From the NCBI GenBank assembly GCA_964403525.1, contig CAYOGE010000008.1:35849-99848 (forward strand): 64,000 nt of DNA. Direction: 5' to 3'. Shown here one piece after another: positions 17,161-26,136 of the stretch; position 1 is the stretch's first letter, and every line of letters begins with the position of its first letter. The translations under genes and the position numbers were made by a program. Origin of the DNA: JAJTGZ01 sp964403525 (GTDB taxonomy: Bacteria; Planctomycetota; Phycisphaerae; Phycisphaerales; UBA1924). The notes under the pieces were generated by a model. That model worked only from the letters and a program-made list of their open reading frames with translations, did not search any database and was not told where the DNA came from.

Positions 17161-18270
17161 ATGATCAGCCGCATCGAACAGGACCACAGCCGGTTCCGAC
17201 AGATCGTCAAGGGGACGATCCGCAAGGACCTCCGGCGGTTCATTGCGCGAGATGAGATGATCGGCCAGGAGGGCGGCCGCGCGGTCTCGATCCCGGTGCA
17301 CGACATCGACACGCCGACGTTCCGCTACGGCGACAACTCCGGGCAGGTGGGGATGGGCGACGGAGAAGGCGAGGGTGGAGCAGAATCGGGCAAGGGACGC
17401 GCCGGTGACGCCGAGGGACGGCACCTGATGGAGGTCTCCGTCACGATCGAAGAGCTCGCCGACATCCTGGGCGAGGAGCTGAAGCTGCCGCGGATCGTCC
17501 CCAAGGGGAACCACAACATCACGACGGTGAAGGACCGCTACAACGGCGTGCGACCGACGGGGCCCAATTCCCTCCGCCACTTCAAGCGGACCTACCGCGA
17601 GGCCCTTCGCCGTCAGCTCGCGCTTGGCGACTACGACCCGGACAACCCGATCATCGTGCCGGTGAAGAACGACCTCCGCTTCCGCTCCTGGACGGAGGTG
17701 AAGGAGCCGCACAGCAACGCACTGGCCGTCTACATGATGGACGTTTCGGGCTCGATGGGGAGCGAGCAGAAAGAGCTTGTGCGCCTGCAGGCGTTCTGGA
17801 TCGATTCGTGGCTGCGGCGGAACTACAAGGGGTTCGAGTCGCGCTTCATCGTGCACGACGTGAACGCGCAGGTCGTCGACCGCAAGACGTTCTTCTCGTT
17901 GCGTGAAGACGGCGGCACCAAGATCAGCAGCGCGCTGGAAAAGTGCAAGGAGCTTCTGCACGAACACTTCGACCCCGCGAACTGGAACACCTACCTGTTC
18001 CATTTCTCAGACGGTGACAACGCCTCAGACACCGACAACCGCGCCTGCGTCGACCTGCTCCGCAACGACCTGCTGCCGGTGGTCAACCAGTTCGGGTACG
18101 TGCAGGTCAAGAGCGCGTACGGCTCGGGCCAGTTCCACCAAGTGCTGCGCGAAGCGTTCCCGGAAGGGGCCGACGAGGGGAGCGACGCTGCGAAAGTGGC
18201 CCTGGCGAAGGTGAACGAGCGCGAGGATGTGCTCGATGCGCTCCGCGCGATGTTCAAGGCCGGCCGCTGA
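17161..18270 (+). CDS. DUF444 / YeaH-YhbH family protein with VWA-like domain
   Basis: The 369-residue sequence matches the YeaH/YhbH family closely: the start MISRIEQDHSRFRQIVKGTIRKDLRRF, a Gly/Glu-rich linker (residues about 60-88), and a VWA-like domain with DVSGSMGSEQKEL starting at Asp194 and a metal-site pattern DGGTKISSALEKC. Family members are usually encoded beside PrkA (YeaG) serine kinase and SpoVR and are linked to stress and sporulation responses. Neither partner is in this window; the neighbours are a membrane protein (79 bases upstream) and a TIM-barrel protein. The role is therefore known by family only. Confidence 0.9.
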   Translation: MISRIEQDHSRFRQIVKGTIRKDLRRFIARDEMIGQEGGRAVSIPVHDIDTPTFRYGDNSGQVGMGDGEGEGGAESGKGRAGDAEGRHLMEVSVTIEELADILGEELKLPRIVPKGNHNITTVKDRYNGVRPTGPNSLRHFKRTYREALRRQLALGDYDPDNPIIVPVKNDLRFRSWTEVKEPHSNALAVYMMDVSGSMGSEQKELVRLQAFWIDSWLRRNYKGFESRFIVHDVNAQVVDRKTFFSLREDGGTKISSALEKCKELLHEHFDPANWNTYLFHFSDGDNASDTDNRACVDLLRNDLLPVVNQFGYVQVKSAYGSGQFHQVLREAFPEGADEGSDAAKVALAKVNEREDVLDALRAMFKAGR

Positions 18271-18456
18271 GCGCGCGGCGCGCCGCAAGGCCGTGGATTC
18301 GATATGGGCGACCCTTGGCCGGCAGGGCCCGACGTACCACCCGAGGTGTCAGAACGCCGCCTGGCAAAATGACCGCGTTGCGCTACCACGCCGCAGGGGT
18401 GGTGCACGCCGGAAGCGGTGGACGCAGCGGGCCGCCGGGGTGCTAAGAATGCCGCC

Positions 18457-19230
18457 GTGTTCCGCCCCATCGCCTGCTCACTCGCGCTCGCTGGGCTCCG
18501 CAACCAGCACCTCACACCGGCCGCGGCCCTGCAGGCGGGCCTGACCGCTGCGCGCGTGGTGCGTTGTTCCGCAGTGCAGCTTGACGGCACCGAGCCGGGG
18601 ATGCGGGCCCGCGAGCTTGACCGGTCCGGCAGGCGGGACGTCGCGGCAACGCTCCGCCGCAACGGGCTCACGTTTACGGGGATTGACCTGTGGATTCCTG
18701 AGTCTCACTTCACAAGCGGGCAGCACGTCGATCGGGCGGTTGAGGCGGTCGTTCAGGCGTGCGGGCTTGCGGGCGAACTCGGGCGGCTGGTTGAGGAGAG
18801 TGGAAAGCCCAGCGTCAGCATCGGCCTGCCGGAGCAGAACCCTCGCGAACTGGTGAGCGTGCTCGTGACGGCGGCCATGCGGGCGGGTGTGCTGCTGGCC
18901 GATCACCACCGTTCGCTCGCCGAGAGCGGGGCGGTGCTCGGCATCGGGTTTGATCCGGCCTCTGAGATCCTGGCAGGACGCGACGTGGCCGTCAGCGCGG
19001 CCAAGCTCGCCCACGTGATCAACGACGCACGGCTCACCGACGCGTCTGCTCGCGAGCGGATGGTTGTCGGGCATGGCAAGCTCGACGTGCCGGCCTACAA
19101 GGCCGTGCTGCGGACGGTGACGGCCCTTTCACACGTGGTCGTGGACACGCGCGACAGGTCTGATCCGGTCGAGGCCGCACGCGAGGCGGTGAACGAGTGG
19201 ATCGCCGCGGACGGAGCGGGCGGCGTGTGA
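18457..19230 (+). CDS. Xylose isomerase-like TIM barrel protein
   Basis: A 257-residue protein from a GTG at 18457. The alternating strand/helix pattern fits a sugar phosphate isomerase/epimerase-type barrel: RPIACSLALAGLRNQ, VVRCSAVQLDG, ARELDRSGRRDVAATLRRNGLTFTGIDLWIPESHF, PSVSIGLP, and VLGIGFDPASEILAG. The YLE/HxD metal-site motifs of active epimerases are not clear, so the activity is uncertain. The start was placed where the strand pattern begins; the frame is open further upstream to 18418. It converges on yebC with 7 bases between stops. Confidence 0.6.
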   Translation: MFRPIACSLALAGLRNQHLTPAAALQAGLTAARVVRCSAVQLDGTEPGMRARELDRSGRRDVAATLRRNGLTFTGIDLWIPESHFTSGQHVDRAVEAVVQACGLAGELGRLVEESGKPSVSIGLPEQNPRELVSVLVTAAMRAGVLLADHHRSLAESGAVLGIGFDPASEILAGRDVAVSAAKLAHVINDARLTDASARERMVVGHGKLDVPAYKAVLRTVTALSHVVVDTRDRSDPVEAAREAVNEWIAADGAGGV

Positions 19231-19237
19231 GCCCCGC

Positions 19238-20005
19238 TCACTCCAGCGAAGCGAGCTCGCTGTCTGGGATGTCGGCGTTGGTGTAGACCTTCTTCACGTC
19301 TTCGTTGTCCTCAAGCTCCTCGACGAGCTTGAGCAGGTCCTTCACCACGGGGCCGATGATGGTGACGGTGTTGGTCGGGAGCATGTCCAGCTCGGACTCG
19401 GTGACGGTGAGCCCGGCCGACTTGATCGCTTCGCGCACGGTCAGGAACTTCGTCGGCTCGGTCAGGACCTGCCAGGTTGCGGGCGCATCGTCGCTGGCGG
19501 GGCTGCCGGGGCGCACGTCTTCTGCGCCCGCGGCGAGGGCCGCCTCGATGATCTGGTTCTCGGTCTGCCCGGCGGCAGAGACGGTGATGACACCCGTGTG
19601 CACGAACTGGTGGCTCACCGCGCCGCTGACGCCCATCTTGCACTCGGCGCGGGCGAAGGAGAGGCGCACGTCGCCCGCGGTGCGGGCACGGTTGTTGGTG
19701 AGCGCATCGACGATGATCGCGACGCCGCCGGGCCCGTACCCCTCGTAGCGGACGGGCTCGTAGTTCTCGGTGTCGCCGCCGCCGGCGCCCTTCTTGATGG
19801 CCCGCTCGATGTTGTCGTTGGGGACGTTGTGGTACTTGGCTTCTTCGAGGGCGGTGCGCAGGAGGAAGTTGAAGTTGGGATCAGGCCCGTGCTGGCGTGC
19901 GGCGGAGATGATCGCGCGGCTGCACATCGTCCACGCCTTGCTGCGGCGCTTGTCAACGACGGCCTTGCGGTGCCGGATCTTGCTCCATTTGTTGTGGCCG
20001 GCCAT
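19238..20005 (-). CDS. yebC: YebC/PmpR/TACO1 family protein
   Basis: A 255-residue protein with the family start MAGHNKWSKIRHRKAVVDKRRSKAW and the motifs NIERAIKKGAGG and YEGYGPGGVAIIVDALTNNRAR. YebC proteins have been called transcription regulators and, more recently, factors that relieve ribosome stalling on difficult mRNAs; the mitochondrial homologue TACO1 activates COX1 translation. The location at the end of a translation-related run (nusA-infB-ylxP-rbfA) fits a translation role. It starts 65 bases after the HhH gene. Length is normal for the family, with a slightly acidic C-terminus (DIPDSELASLE). Confidence 0.95.
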   Translation of the reverse strand: MAGHNKWSKIRHRKAVVDKRRSKAWTMCSRAIISAARQHGPDPNFNFLLRTALEEAKYHNVPNDNIERAIKKGAGGGDTENYEPVRYEGYGPGGVAIIVDALTNNRARTAGDVRLSFARAECKMGVSGAVSHQFVHTGVITVSAAGQTENQIIEAALAAGAEDVRPGSPASDDAPATWQVLTEPTKFLTVREAIKSAGLTVTESELDMLPTNTVTIIGPVVKDLLKLVEELEDNEDVKKVYTNADIPDSELASLE

Positions 20006-20070
20006 GGCAGCGTTCCGTGCGGGGTCGTTGCGGGGAGGAGGAGTCGCGGAGGGGTTACGGCAGTCGGGGG

Positions 20071-20835
20071 CTACTTGGCCTTGCGTGGCCCGCCGCGCTG
20101 CGCGCGAGCCTTGGAGGTCGGCGTCTTGGCGGGGGCGGCCTTGGGGACGCGCGTCGGCGTGACGGGGAGCAGGTCGGCGGCGCCCTGGAGCAGGGCGTAG
20201 GCGTCGCGTGCGTCGCCGGCCTTGACGAGCCGGCCGACGATCGACGAGGCCTCGGCTGGGCTGGTGCCCCTGTCGATGATCTTTGCCTTCTCGAGCACCG
20301 CGGCGATACGCGAATCAACGGGCACGGTGTGGATGTTGCAGCAGAGCAGGGCGACGCGGTCGGTCACGAACGCGGGGGCGTGGGTGAGTGAGGCGAGGTA
20401 GGTGCTCGCGGCCTTCTTGCTCAAGGCGGGGAGGTGCCCCAGGCGCAGCCGGTTCTCGATCTTGAAGATCTGCGTGAGCGCTGCGCGGATCGAGAGCACG
20501 CGATCTTCGACCTTGGGGTAGGTCGGCCCGATGATGGCCGCCATCTCGCCGGGCAGGCAGACGCGGAACTCGTTGACGTCGACGACCGCGGAGGCGATCT
20601 TCTTGAGAGCCGCGTCGGCGCGTGCGGTGGTGCATTCCCAGATCAGGAACGACCGCACGAACTCGCGGAGCATGGTGTCGGCGTGGTAGATGTCCGGGCC
20701 TGCGGCGTCGGCGGCTTCGGCGCTCTGGGCGGTTTCTTCGCCGGTGTGAGAGCCGGGGATCGCGGCGGGCTTGACCCGGGTGCGCAGGCCGTCGAGCGTC
20801 TGCGCGAGCAGGCGCGCCTTGTCAGGGGTTGCCAT
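20071..20835 (-). CDS. HhH-GPD-like protein, degenerate endonuclease III relative
   Basis: A 254-residue protein whose middle resembles the DNA glycosylase fold. A helix-hairpin-helix-like segment HLPALSKKAASTYLASL (residues 134-150) stands where Nth has LPGVGRKTA, with Lys140/141 in the place of the catalytic lysine. The segment VPVDSRIAAVL (171-181) matches VDTHV with Asp174. The hairpin lacks the Gly-x-Gly, the Lys-to-Asp spacing is about 33 instead of 18, and no C-terminal four-cysteine Fe-S cluster is present; the tail is basic and Pro/Ala-rich. It may be a glycosylase variant or a nucleic-acid binder. It overlaps the end of rbfA by 14 bases. Confidence 0.6.
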   Translation of the reverse strand: MATPDKARLLAQTLDGLRTRVKPAAIPGSHTGEETAQSAEAADAAGPDIYHADTMLREFVRSFLIWECTTARADAALKKIASAVVDVNEFRVCLPGEMAAIIGPTYPKVEDRVLSIRAALTQIFKIENRLRLGHLPALSKKAASTYLASLTHAPAFVTDRVALLCCNIHTVPVDSRIAAVLEKAKIIDRGTSPAEASSIVGRLVKAGDARDAYALLQGAADLLPVTPTRVPKAAPAKTPTSKARAQRGGPRKAK

Positions 20836-21235
20836 GGGGCGGCTCCTGATCGGCGGCGGTGGGCTGGTCGGTGGGCTGCTGTGACTTCTCGCGCTCGGCG
20901 GCGACCTTGCTAAGGGCCTGGAGCACCTCGGCCTGCTTCTTGAAGCTGCGGTCGATCACGAAGGCGAGTTGCGGCATGTACTTGAGGGCCAGCAGATCGG
21001 CCGCTTCGCGCCGGATGAAGGCCTTTGAGTGCTCGAGCGCGCCGCGGACCTTGCTCTCGTTCTTCTCCGGGAGGACCGAGACGGCGACGGTCGCGTTGTG
21101 GCCGTCGGGCGAGAGCTGGACGGAGGTGACGGTGATCAACGAGCCTTCGGCGCGGGGGTCTTGAAGCCCCTGCACCAGCACCTTCTGCACGGCGCGGAGC
21201 AGTTCGGCGGTCGCTTTTTCGTGGTGGTGGCTCAA
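20822..21235 (-). CDS. rbfA: Ribosome-binding factor A
   Basis: RbfA helps mature the 30S subunit by acting on the 5' end of 16S rRNA. The 137-residue product has the KH-type core: ELLRAVQKVLVQGLQDPR, ITVTSVQLSPDGHNATVAVSV, ALEHSKAFIRREAADLLALKYMPQLAFVID. These match the family well. The start is TTG at 21235 (MSHHHEKATAELLRAV), overlapping the ylxP stop as TTGA, so translation is coupled. The C-terminal 20 residues are low complexity (QQPTDQPTAADQEPPHG) and overlap the next gene. The genome order infB-ylxP-rbfA supports the call. Confidence 0.93.
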   Translation of the reverse strand: MSHHHEKATAELLRAVQKVLVQGLQDPRAEGSLITVTSVQLSPDGHNATVAVSVLPEKNESKVRGALEHSKAFIRREAADLLALKYMPQLAFVIDRSFKKQAEVLQALSKVAAEREKSQQPTDQPTAADQEPPHGNP

Positions 21236-21696
21236 GCGGCGTGTTCCTGGGAGTTGGTTGATCCGTCGGTCCTCCCGGAGCACCGAGCACCGGAGGAACC
21301 GGTGATCGGTGGCACGGGGGGTGAATCGCCGGTGTCGATCGCGTCGAGTTCCGAGTCTGACCATACGGGACCAGACTCGAGGTCGCCCCCGCTGTGCTGC
21401 GCGATTTCCTGGGCCGAGAGCATCTGGTGCTCCATGGCGCCCAGACGCCCCTCGGGAAGCGAGCGGAGCTTGTGCTCGATCGAGTCGATGACGCTCCGTA
21501 GGTATTTGCGGTCGCTGCCGACGATCGCCAGAGCCATGATCGCGAGCGAAGCGTTCTCCTGGTTGCCCACCTCGGCGACGCTGCACTGGTGCTCGCGGTG
21601 GAGCTTGTCCTTGACCGAGCTGACCACGCGGCGTTTGTCCTTGAGGGACTCCGCGCCGGGGACTTCGATCTCGAACTGGAGGAGGGCGATGTACAT
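21232..21696 (-). CDS. ylxP: YlxP/DUF503 family protein
   Basis: A 154-residue protein whose first 90 residues are the DUF503 domain (MYIALLQFEIEVPGAESLKDKRRVVSSVKDKL, then VAEVGNQENASLAIMALAIVGSD and YLRSVIDSIEHKLRS). YlxP lies between infB and rbfA in many bacteria and is thought to help 30S maturation. The second half (residues 90-154) is acidic, Ser/Gly/Pro-rich and not conserved-looking. The Met at 21696 was chosen over 21720 because the domain begins there. It overlaps rbfA by 4 bases and follows infB by 97 bases. Confidence 0.9.
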   Translation of the reverse strand: MYIALLQFEIEVPGAESLKDKRRVVSSVKDKLHREHQCSVAEVGNQENASLAIMALAIVGSDRKYLRSVIDSIEHKLRSLPEGRLGAMEHQMLSAQEIAQHSGGDLESGPVWSDSELDAIDTGDSPPVPPITGSSGARCSGRTDGSTNSQEHAA

Positions 21697-21793
21697 GGAG
21701 GGGCACCAGCCATTAGCCACCAGGCGTCAGTGAAGGCGGGGGAACGCTTGCGCGTGTCTTACGAGTGCCTCATGCCCGGTGCCTAATGCCTTC

Positions 21794-24658
21794 TTACAGC
21801 GTCCGCTTGATCTCGATCTTCTTGTAGCACTCGAGCACGTCGCCGGTCTTGATGTCGTCGTAGCCGACGATCTTCATGCCGCACTCCATGCCCATCTTGA
21901 CTTCCTTGGCGTCGTCCTTGAAGCGCTTGAGCTGCTCCAGGACGCGGTCCTGCTCGATGACGATGCCGTTGCGGGTGACGCGGATGAGCGCGTCGCGCAG
22001 GAACGAGCCGTCGGTGACGTAGCAGCCGGCGATGGTGCCGACCTTGGTGACCTTGAACACCTGGCGGACGTCGGCGTGGCCGAGGACCTCCTGGCGGATC
22101 TCGGGTTCCAAGAGGCCGCTGGCGGCCTTCTTGACGTCGTCGACGATGTCGTAGATGACCTGGTAGGTGCGAACCTCGACGCCCTTGCGGTCGGCCTCAC
22201 TGCGGGCCTTGCCGGAGGGGATGACGTTGAAGCCGACTACGACGGCGTTGGAGGCGTGCGCGAGGACGATGTCGCTCTCCTGGATGCCGCCGACGGCGGA
22301 GTGGAGCACGCGGACCTTGACCTCGGCGGTTGAGAGCTTCTCGATCTGGTTCTTGATGACGTCGACGCTGCCCTGCACGTCGGCCTTGAGGACGATGAGG
22401 ATTTCCTTGACGGAGGCGTCCTTCATCTGGCTGAAGAGGCCGTCGAGGGTGACCTTGGGCTGGTGGAGCGAGGCCTCGCGGTCGCGGACGCGGCGCTGCT
22501 CGGCGGCCTGCTCGGCCTGCTTGAGCGTGCCGGTGACGAAGAACGCGTCTCCGGCGGAGGGGATCTCGTCGATGCCGCTGACTTGCACCGGCGTGCTGGG
22601 CCCGGCGATCTTGATGCGCTTGCCCTGGTCGTCGGTGATGTCGCGGACGCGGCCGAAGGCGCGGCCGACGACGATAAAGTCGCCGACCTTGAGCTCGCCG
22701 TCCTGGACCATGATGGTGGCGATGGGGCCGCGGCCCTCGACCTGGCCGGCCTCGATGACCCGGCCTCGGGCGTTGCCCTTGAAGTCGGCCTTGAGCTGGA
22801 GGACCTCGGCCTGCAGCTCGAGGATCTCGAGGAGTTCCTTGATGCCTGTGCCCTTGAGAGCGGAGGTGTGGATGACCTCGGTGCTGCCGCCCCACTGGGT
22901 GGGCGAGAGGTTCTGCTCGGCGAGCTGGCCGTAGACCTTCTGGATCTGGTTCTCGGTGGCCTGGGGCGAATCGATCTTGTTGAGGGCGACGATGATCGGC
23001 GCGCCGGCGGCCCGCGCGTGGTTGATCGACTCAACGGTCTGGGGCATGACGCCCTCGGGTGCGCCGACGACGAGCACGATGGCGTCGGTGACGTTCGCGC
23101 CGCGGGCACGCATCTCGGTGAACGCCTCGTGGCCTGGGGTGTCGATGAACACGACCGACTTGGTCACGCCGTTGACCTCAACGGGGACCTTGAACGCGCT
23201 GGTCTTCTGGGTGATGCCGCCGGCCTCGCCCTCTGCGACTTTGGCCTTGCGGATGGCGTCGAGCAGGCTGGTCTTTCCGTGGTCGACGTGGCCCATGATT
23301 GTGACGATGGGTGAGCGGGGGCGCTCGTCGATCGTCTTGCGGTCTGTGAACTGCGACTCGACCTTCTCTTCGGCGGTCTTGGCCTGGTTGACCACCAGCT
23401 CGATGTCGAAGTCGATCATGATCTCCTGCGCCTTGGCGGGATCGATCGCGGTGTTGATCGTCGCCATCACGCCCTGCATGAAGAGCTTCTTGATGATGTC
23501 GGCGCCCTTGACGCCCGAGGCGGCGGCGAGGTCCTTGATCGTGAACGGCGCGGTGATCTCCACGCGTCCTTCGACGTCTTCGATCTGGCGTCCCTGCGCA
23601 TCGAGGCGAGCCTTGGCCTCGCGCCGGCGCTGCTTGAGCAGGCCGGACGAGCGAGCGAGGCGTTCTTCACGCTCGGCAAGGTCTGCCTCGGTAAAGCCGG
23701 TGCGGCCTTCGGTTGAGATGTCGTTCTTGGGGTCGCGGATCTTGCGCTTGGGTGGGACGGCCGGGCCGCTCTGGCCTGGACGCGACGGGCCGCGGCGCAG
23801 GTTGCGGCGGGTGGGGTCGTCTCCACCGCCCGCTGGCCGGGCGCCGGTGCCCGACCGCATGCCGGGCGAGCTGCCGCTGTAGCCGCCGGGCCCGCCTGTG
23901 CGCGGGGGGCGACGCTCGGGCATCTGCTCGGGCGCTTCGATGCGGACGACCTTGGGGCCGGCGAGTGTGACCTTGGCTTTCTCGCCCATCGCCTGGCCGA
24001 CCTGCTTGACGTTGGTGGGGCGGGTCGGCACGTTCATCGGCGCGGGGCGGAAGCCGGTGCGCAGGCCAACGGGCAGGTGGGACTGGTTCGGCGCTGCGGG
24101 AGCGGCGGGCGCTGCGCCCGGCGGCGTGGTGGGGGGAGTAGTTCCCGTCGGCGCTGCTCCCGGGGCCGCGGGCGCGGCTGGAGCGCTGGCGGCGGGGCGT
24201 GCTTCGACGGTGCGCGGCTCGGGGACGCTGGTTGGCTTGTGAGGCACGACCACCTGCGATGAGGAGTGGTCGGTGTGGGCGGCTGGCGCTGCGGGCGCGT
24301 GGGATGGCCCGGTGTGGATCGACGGTGTGACGTGCGGCACCGTGGCGGTGGTTGAGTCCGTCGCGGCGTCGTGGCCGTCGTCGTGGTGGTCGCCCTCGCC
24401 CTTGGCGCTGCTGCGCTTGCGGGGGTGGTTGGCGCTGCGGGCGGCGTCAACGTCTACGTGCTGCTTGGTCTCGACGGCGGTGGCGACAGCGCCCGTGCTG
24501 AACCACTCACGGATAGAGGCTTCCAGACCGGCGGAGACCACGCTGGCGTGGCTCTTGACCTTGTCGGCGGGGACGCCCTCGTCGACGCATTTCTGGATGA
24601 TCAGTTTGCTGGCGACGCCGATTTCTTTCGCGATGTCGCTGATGCGTTTGCTGGCCAA
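21794..24658 (-). CDS. infB: Translation initiation factor IF-2
   Basis: IF-2 is the GTPase that places initiator tRNA on the 30S and joins the subunits. The 954-residue protein has an IF2-N domain (KRISDIAKEIGVASKLIIQK), a Pro/Ala-rich linker (about 100-300), then the G domain: GHVDHGKTSLLD (G1, near residue 450), DTPGHEAF (G3) and NKID (G4), and the C-terminal domains through CYKKIEIKRTL. One oddity is that the switch I segment reads GGITQKTSAF, where most bacteria have GGITQHIGAY. Its stop is 97 bases before ylxP and its start 119 bases after nusA; the usual ylxR between nusA and infB is missing. Confidence 0.98.
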   Translation of the reverse strand: MASKRISDIAKEIGVASKLIIQKCVDEGVPADKVKSHASVVSAGLEASIREWFSTGAVATAVETKQHVDVDAARSANHPRKRSSAKGEGDHHDDGHDAATDSTTATVPHVTPSIHTGPSHAPAAPAAHTDHSSSQVVVPHKPTSVPEPRTVEARPAASAPAAPAAPGAAPTGTTPPTTPPGAAPAAPAAPNQSHLPVGLRTGFRPAPMNVPTRPTNVKQVGQAMGEKAKVTLAGPKVVRIEAPEQMPERRPPRTGGPGGYSGSSPGMRSGTGARPAGGGDDPTRRNLRRGPSRPGQSGPAVPPKRKIRDPKNDISTEGRTGFTEADLAEREERLARSSGLLKQRRREAKARLDAQGRQIEDVEGRVEITAPFTIKDLAAASGVKGADIIKKLFMQGVMATINTAIDPAKAQEIMIDFDIELVVNQAKTAEEKVESQFTDRKTIDERPRSPIVTIMGHVDHGKTSLLDAIRKAKVAEGEAGGITQKTSAFKVPVEVNGVTKSVVFIDTPGHEAFTEMRARGANVTDAIVLVVGAPEGVMPQTVESINHARAAGAPIIVALNKIDSPQATENQIQKVYGQLAEQNLSPTQWGGSTEVIHTSALKGTGIKELLEILELQAEVLQLKADFKGNARGRVIEAGQVEGRGPIATIMVQDGELKVGDFIVVGRAFGRVRDITDDQGKRIKIAGPSTPVQVSGIDEIPSAGDAFFVTGTLKQAEQAAEQRRVRDREASLHQPKVTLDGLFSQMKDASVKEILIVLKADVQGSVDVIKNQIEKLSTAEVKVRVLHSAVGGIQESDIVLAHASNAVVVGFNVIPSGKARSEADRKGVEVRTYQVIYDIVDDVKKAASGLLEPEIRQEVLGHADVRQVFKVTKVGTIAGCYVTDGSFLRDALIRVTRNGIVIEQDRVLEQLKRFKDDAKEVKMGMECGMKIVGYDDIKTGDVLECYKKIEIKRTL

Positions 24659-24777
24659 GCGAGACTCCGAGGTGAGTGGAAGAAACGAGAGAGCGATTCA
24701 GGAAGCCGTCGCCGCGGTGGTGACCGGGGCGGCGGGGGGGAGACGTATTGAGAGCAGGCTGGAAACCTGCTCCGCGA

Positions 24778-26136
24778 TCAGCCGCCGAGGATGTCGGCAG
24801 CGCGGGCGTCGTCGGACTTTTCGACCTCCGGGGGCGGGGTGGAGCCGTCGGCCAGGGGCGAAGCGCCGGCCTCGAGCAGGCGGGCGGAGGAGTCGAACAG
24901 GTCGCGCTTGGCCTTGTCCTTCTCTTCCTTTTCCTTCTGCTGGATGATGGCGACTTCCTTGGCCTTGATGCCGGCTGCCTCGACGGCTGCCTGCGCCGTC
25001 GCCTGGTCGAGCCCGAGCTCGTTGACCAGCACATCGGCGCCGACTTCTTCGATGTCAAAGACGCTGACCATGCCGAGGGCGGCGAGGCGGTCGGCCATCT
25101 CTTCGGTGATGCCCGGGACGGTGGTGAGCGTGGCACCCATCGTCTCGAGGCCCTTGTTGAACTCGTCGGGGGTGAGGATGTCGACGTCCCAGCCCGTGAG
25201 GCGGGCGGCGAGGCGGACGTTCTGGCCGCGCTTGCCGATCGCGAGGCTGAGCTGGTCGTCGCGGACGACGACGGTGGCGCGGCCGAGTTCGAGGCAGAGG
25301 CTGATCTCGTTGACCTCGGCGGGCTTGAGGGCGTTGCCGATGAGGATCTGGCTGCTCTCGTTCCAGCGGACGATGTCGATCTTCTCGCCGTTGAGCTCGT
25401 CGACGATGTTCTTGATGCGCGAGCCGCGGACGCCGACGCAGGCGCCGACGGGGTCGACCTTGCTGTCAACGGACGCGACGGCGACCTTTGTGCGGTAGCC
25501 GGGCTCGCGGGCCATGGCCTTGACCTCGATGATCTTGTCGGCGACCTCGGGGACTTCGACCTCGAAGAGGCGCTTGATGAAGTCGGGGTTTGCGCGGCTG
25601 AGGACGATCTTGACCTGGCTGCCTGCGTCGCGGACGTCGAGGCAGAGGCAGCGGACGCGGTCTCCGGGGCTGAACTGCTCGCCGGGGATCTGCTCGCTGC
25701 GGGGCATGAAGGCCTCGGCGCGGTCGAGGGTGATCACGAGGCTGCCGCCGTCGTAGCGCTGGACGACGCCGGTGACGATGTCGCCGATGCGTTTGGAGTA
25801 TTCGTCGAGGAGGCTGGTGCGCTCGTCGTCGCGGTTGCGCTGGATCATGACCTGCTTGAAGGTCTGCGCGGCGATGCGGCCGAGGGCGGCGGGCTCGAGT
25901 GCGATGGGCTCGTTGTGCCTGAAGATGTTGATCGCGCCGGTGATGCGGTCGATCTCGCAGCGGAACTCCTCGGTGTCGAGGGTGTTGTAGTGCTTGCGCG
26001 CGGCGGAGGCCATGGCCAGTTCGAGGTTGGCGATGAGGATGTTCTTGTCGATCTTGCGGTCGCGGGCGATCGAGTCGAGGATGCGCATCATCTCGGCGGT
26101 GTTGATTGCGGGTGCGGCGGGTTCAGCTTTGGCCAT
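24778..26136 (-). CDS. nusA: Transcription termination/antitermination protein NusA
   Basis: NusA binds RNA polymerase and modulates pausing, termination and antitermination. The 452-residue protein shows the N-terminal RNAP-binding domain (MRILDSIARDRKIDKNILI), the S1 domain (RIGDIVTGVVQRYDGGSLVI), KH1 (RGSRIKNIVDELNGEKIDIV) and KH2 (SLAIGKRGQNVRLAARLTGWDVDI), plus a helix-hairpin-helix-like C-terminus (TVPGITEEMADRLAALGMVSVFDIEE). It has one short C-terminal repeat rather than the two acidic repeats of E. coli. It is the first gene of a run with infB, ylxP and rbfA; rimP, normally upstream, is absent here. The leader holds a hairpin at 26281-26305. Confidence 0.97.
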   Translation of the reverse strand: MAKAEPAAPAINTAEMMRILDSIARDRKIDKNILIANLELAMASAARKHYNTLDTEEFRCEIDRITGAINIFRHNEPIALEPAALGRIAAQTFKQVMIQRNRDDERTSLLDEYSKRIGDIVTGVVQRYDGGSLVITLDRAEAFMPRSEQIPGEQFSPGDRVRCLCLDVRDAGSQVKIVLSRANPDFIKRLFEVEVPEVADKIIEVKAMAREPGYRTKVAVASVDSKVDPVGACVGVRGSRIKNIVDELNGEKIDIVRWNESSQILIGNALKPAEVNEISLCLELGRATVVVRDDQLSLAIGKRGQNVRLAARLTGWDVDILTPDEFNKGLETMGATLTTVPGITEEMADRLAALGMVSVFDIEEVGADVLVNELGLDQATAQAAVEAAGIKAKEVAIIQQKEKEEKDKAKRDLFDSSARLLEAGASPLADGSTPPPEVEKSDDARAADILGG

